Shown piece by piece: positions 63,863 through 64,000 of a DNA stretch of 64,000 bases. Origin of the DNA: Nitrospirillum pindoramense (lineage in GTDB: Bacteria > Pseudomonadota > Alphaproteobacteria > Azospirillales > Azospirillaceae); contig NZ_VITR01000017.1 in assembly GCF_007827955.1 (NCBI RefSeq), positions 1 through 64,000 of the forward strand, read 5' to 3'. Both the position numbers and the translations under genes were made by a program. Each line of letters starts with the position of its first letter. The stretch's first letter is position 1. The notes under the pieces were generated by a model. The model searched no databases. It worked only from the letters and a program-made list of their open reading frames with translations, and was not told where the DNA came from.

Positions 63863-64000
63863 ATGGCTACCCCGATTGCTGACGCCCGGAACCCCCTGAC
63901 GCTCGTCCACCCCTTGGGCCATCCCATGGGCACCCCTGTTGCCCGGCCCCTGGCGGGCGACAAGCCCACCCCCACCCGCCTGTTGACGTCAGATACCCGC
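63863..64000 (+). CDS. Unidentified protein, N-terminal 46 residues (runs off the window)
   Basis: The frame begins MATPIADARNPLTLVHPLGH and stays open to the last base. AAGGAG lies eight bases upstream of ATG 63863, a strong ribosome-binding site, supporting a real start. The visible part is Pro/Thr-rich without a signal peptide, and I do not recognise the family. Confidence 0.6.
   Translation, partial: MATPIADARNPLTLVHPLGHPMGTPVARPLAGDKPTPTRLLTSDTR

Overview
This 64 kb window has high GC content. Its gene content suggests an alphaproteobacterium: six TonB-dependent receptors (TBDTs), a CbtBA cobalt uptake pair under a cobalamin riboswitch, a DabBA inorganic-carbon pump, GlcG/HbpS and VOC proteins, an IS256-type transposase, and Phd/VapC modules. 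The style best fits Azospirillaceae (Azospirillum or Nitrospirillum), but that placement is inference. I saw no rRNA, tRNA or CRISPR array.

Layout. 1-1.74 kb is mobile debris: an IS256-family transposase fragment with an in-frame stop, and a MobV-like relaxase gene bounded by ~41-bp inverted repeats. 1.78-6.78 kb holds a LysR regulator divergent from dabB-dabA. 6.8-9.7 kb holds an EamA transporter, riboswitch-controlled cbtBA and a histidine phosphatase with an altered active-site motif. 9.6-16.4 kb holds housekeeping and stress genes (threonine aldolase, folB, LysR, catalase, a serine hydrolase) and a Phd-VapC toxin-antitoxin pair. 16.4-18.3 kb holds nudK, an exported chorismate mutase and a YCII protein.

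18.4-27.9 kb is a sucrose-type utilisation locus. It contains a ROK fructokinase, a LacI regulator, a sodium/solute symporter, a TBDT, an amylosucrase-type GH13 enzyme and a second, almost identical ROK fructokinase. Two LacI-type palindromes lie in the divergent promoter region. 28.2-33.6 kb holds two convergent TBDT genes with a shared terminator. 34.0-39.4 kb is a copper locus: a DUF2946 protein, a TBDT, CopC, and a CopD-cytochrome c fusion. 39.4-51.7 kb has a GlcG protein, a short repeat element with MITE-like ends, and genes that could form a ring-cleavage catabolic set with its own TBDT and chemoreceptor (amidohydrolase, extradiol-type VOC dioxygenase, Rieske ferredoxin, C-C hydrolase-like alpha/beta hydrolase, FAH-family protein). 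51.7-53.7 kb holds a lipoprotein hydrolase, an orphan antitoxin and soxR.

The most unusual region is 54.0-62.4 kb. It has a TBDT, a stand-alone TusA-like protein, a DsrE-family protein, a PhnD/PhnE/PhnC-type ABC importer, a fusion of a TusA-like domain to a zinc-type MetE (methionine synthase II) domain, and a LysR regulator. I interpret it as an uptake and processing system for an alkylated sulfur (or related) compound that uses a protein-bound cysteine as acceptor or carrier. At 62.5-63.4 kb an NlpC/P60 peptidase gene is followed directly by a small exported protein, arranged like an effector-immunity pair, with a probable one-base frameshift at the peptidase start. The window ends inside an unidentified gene.
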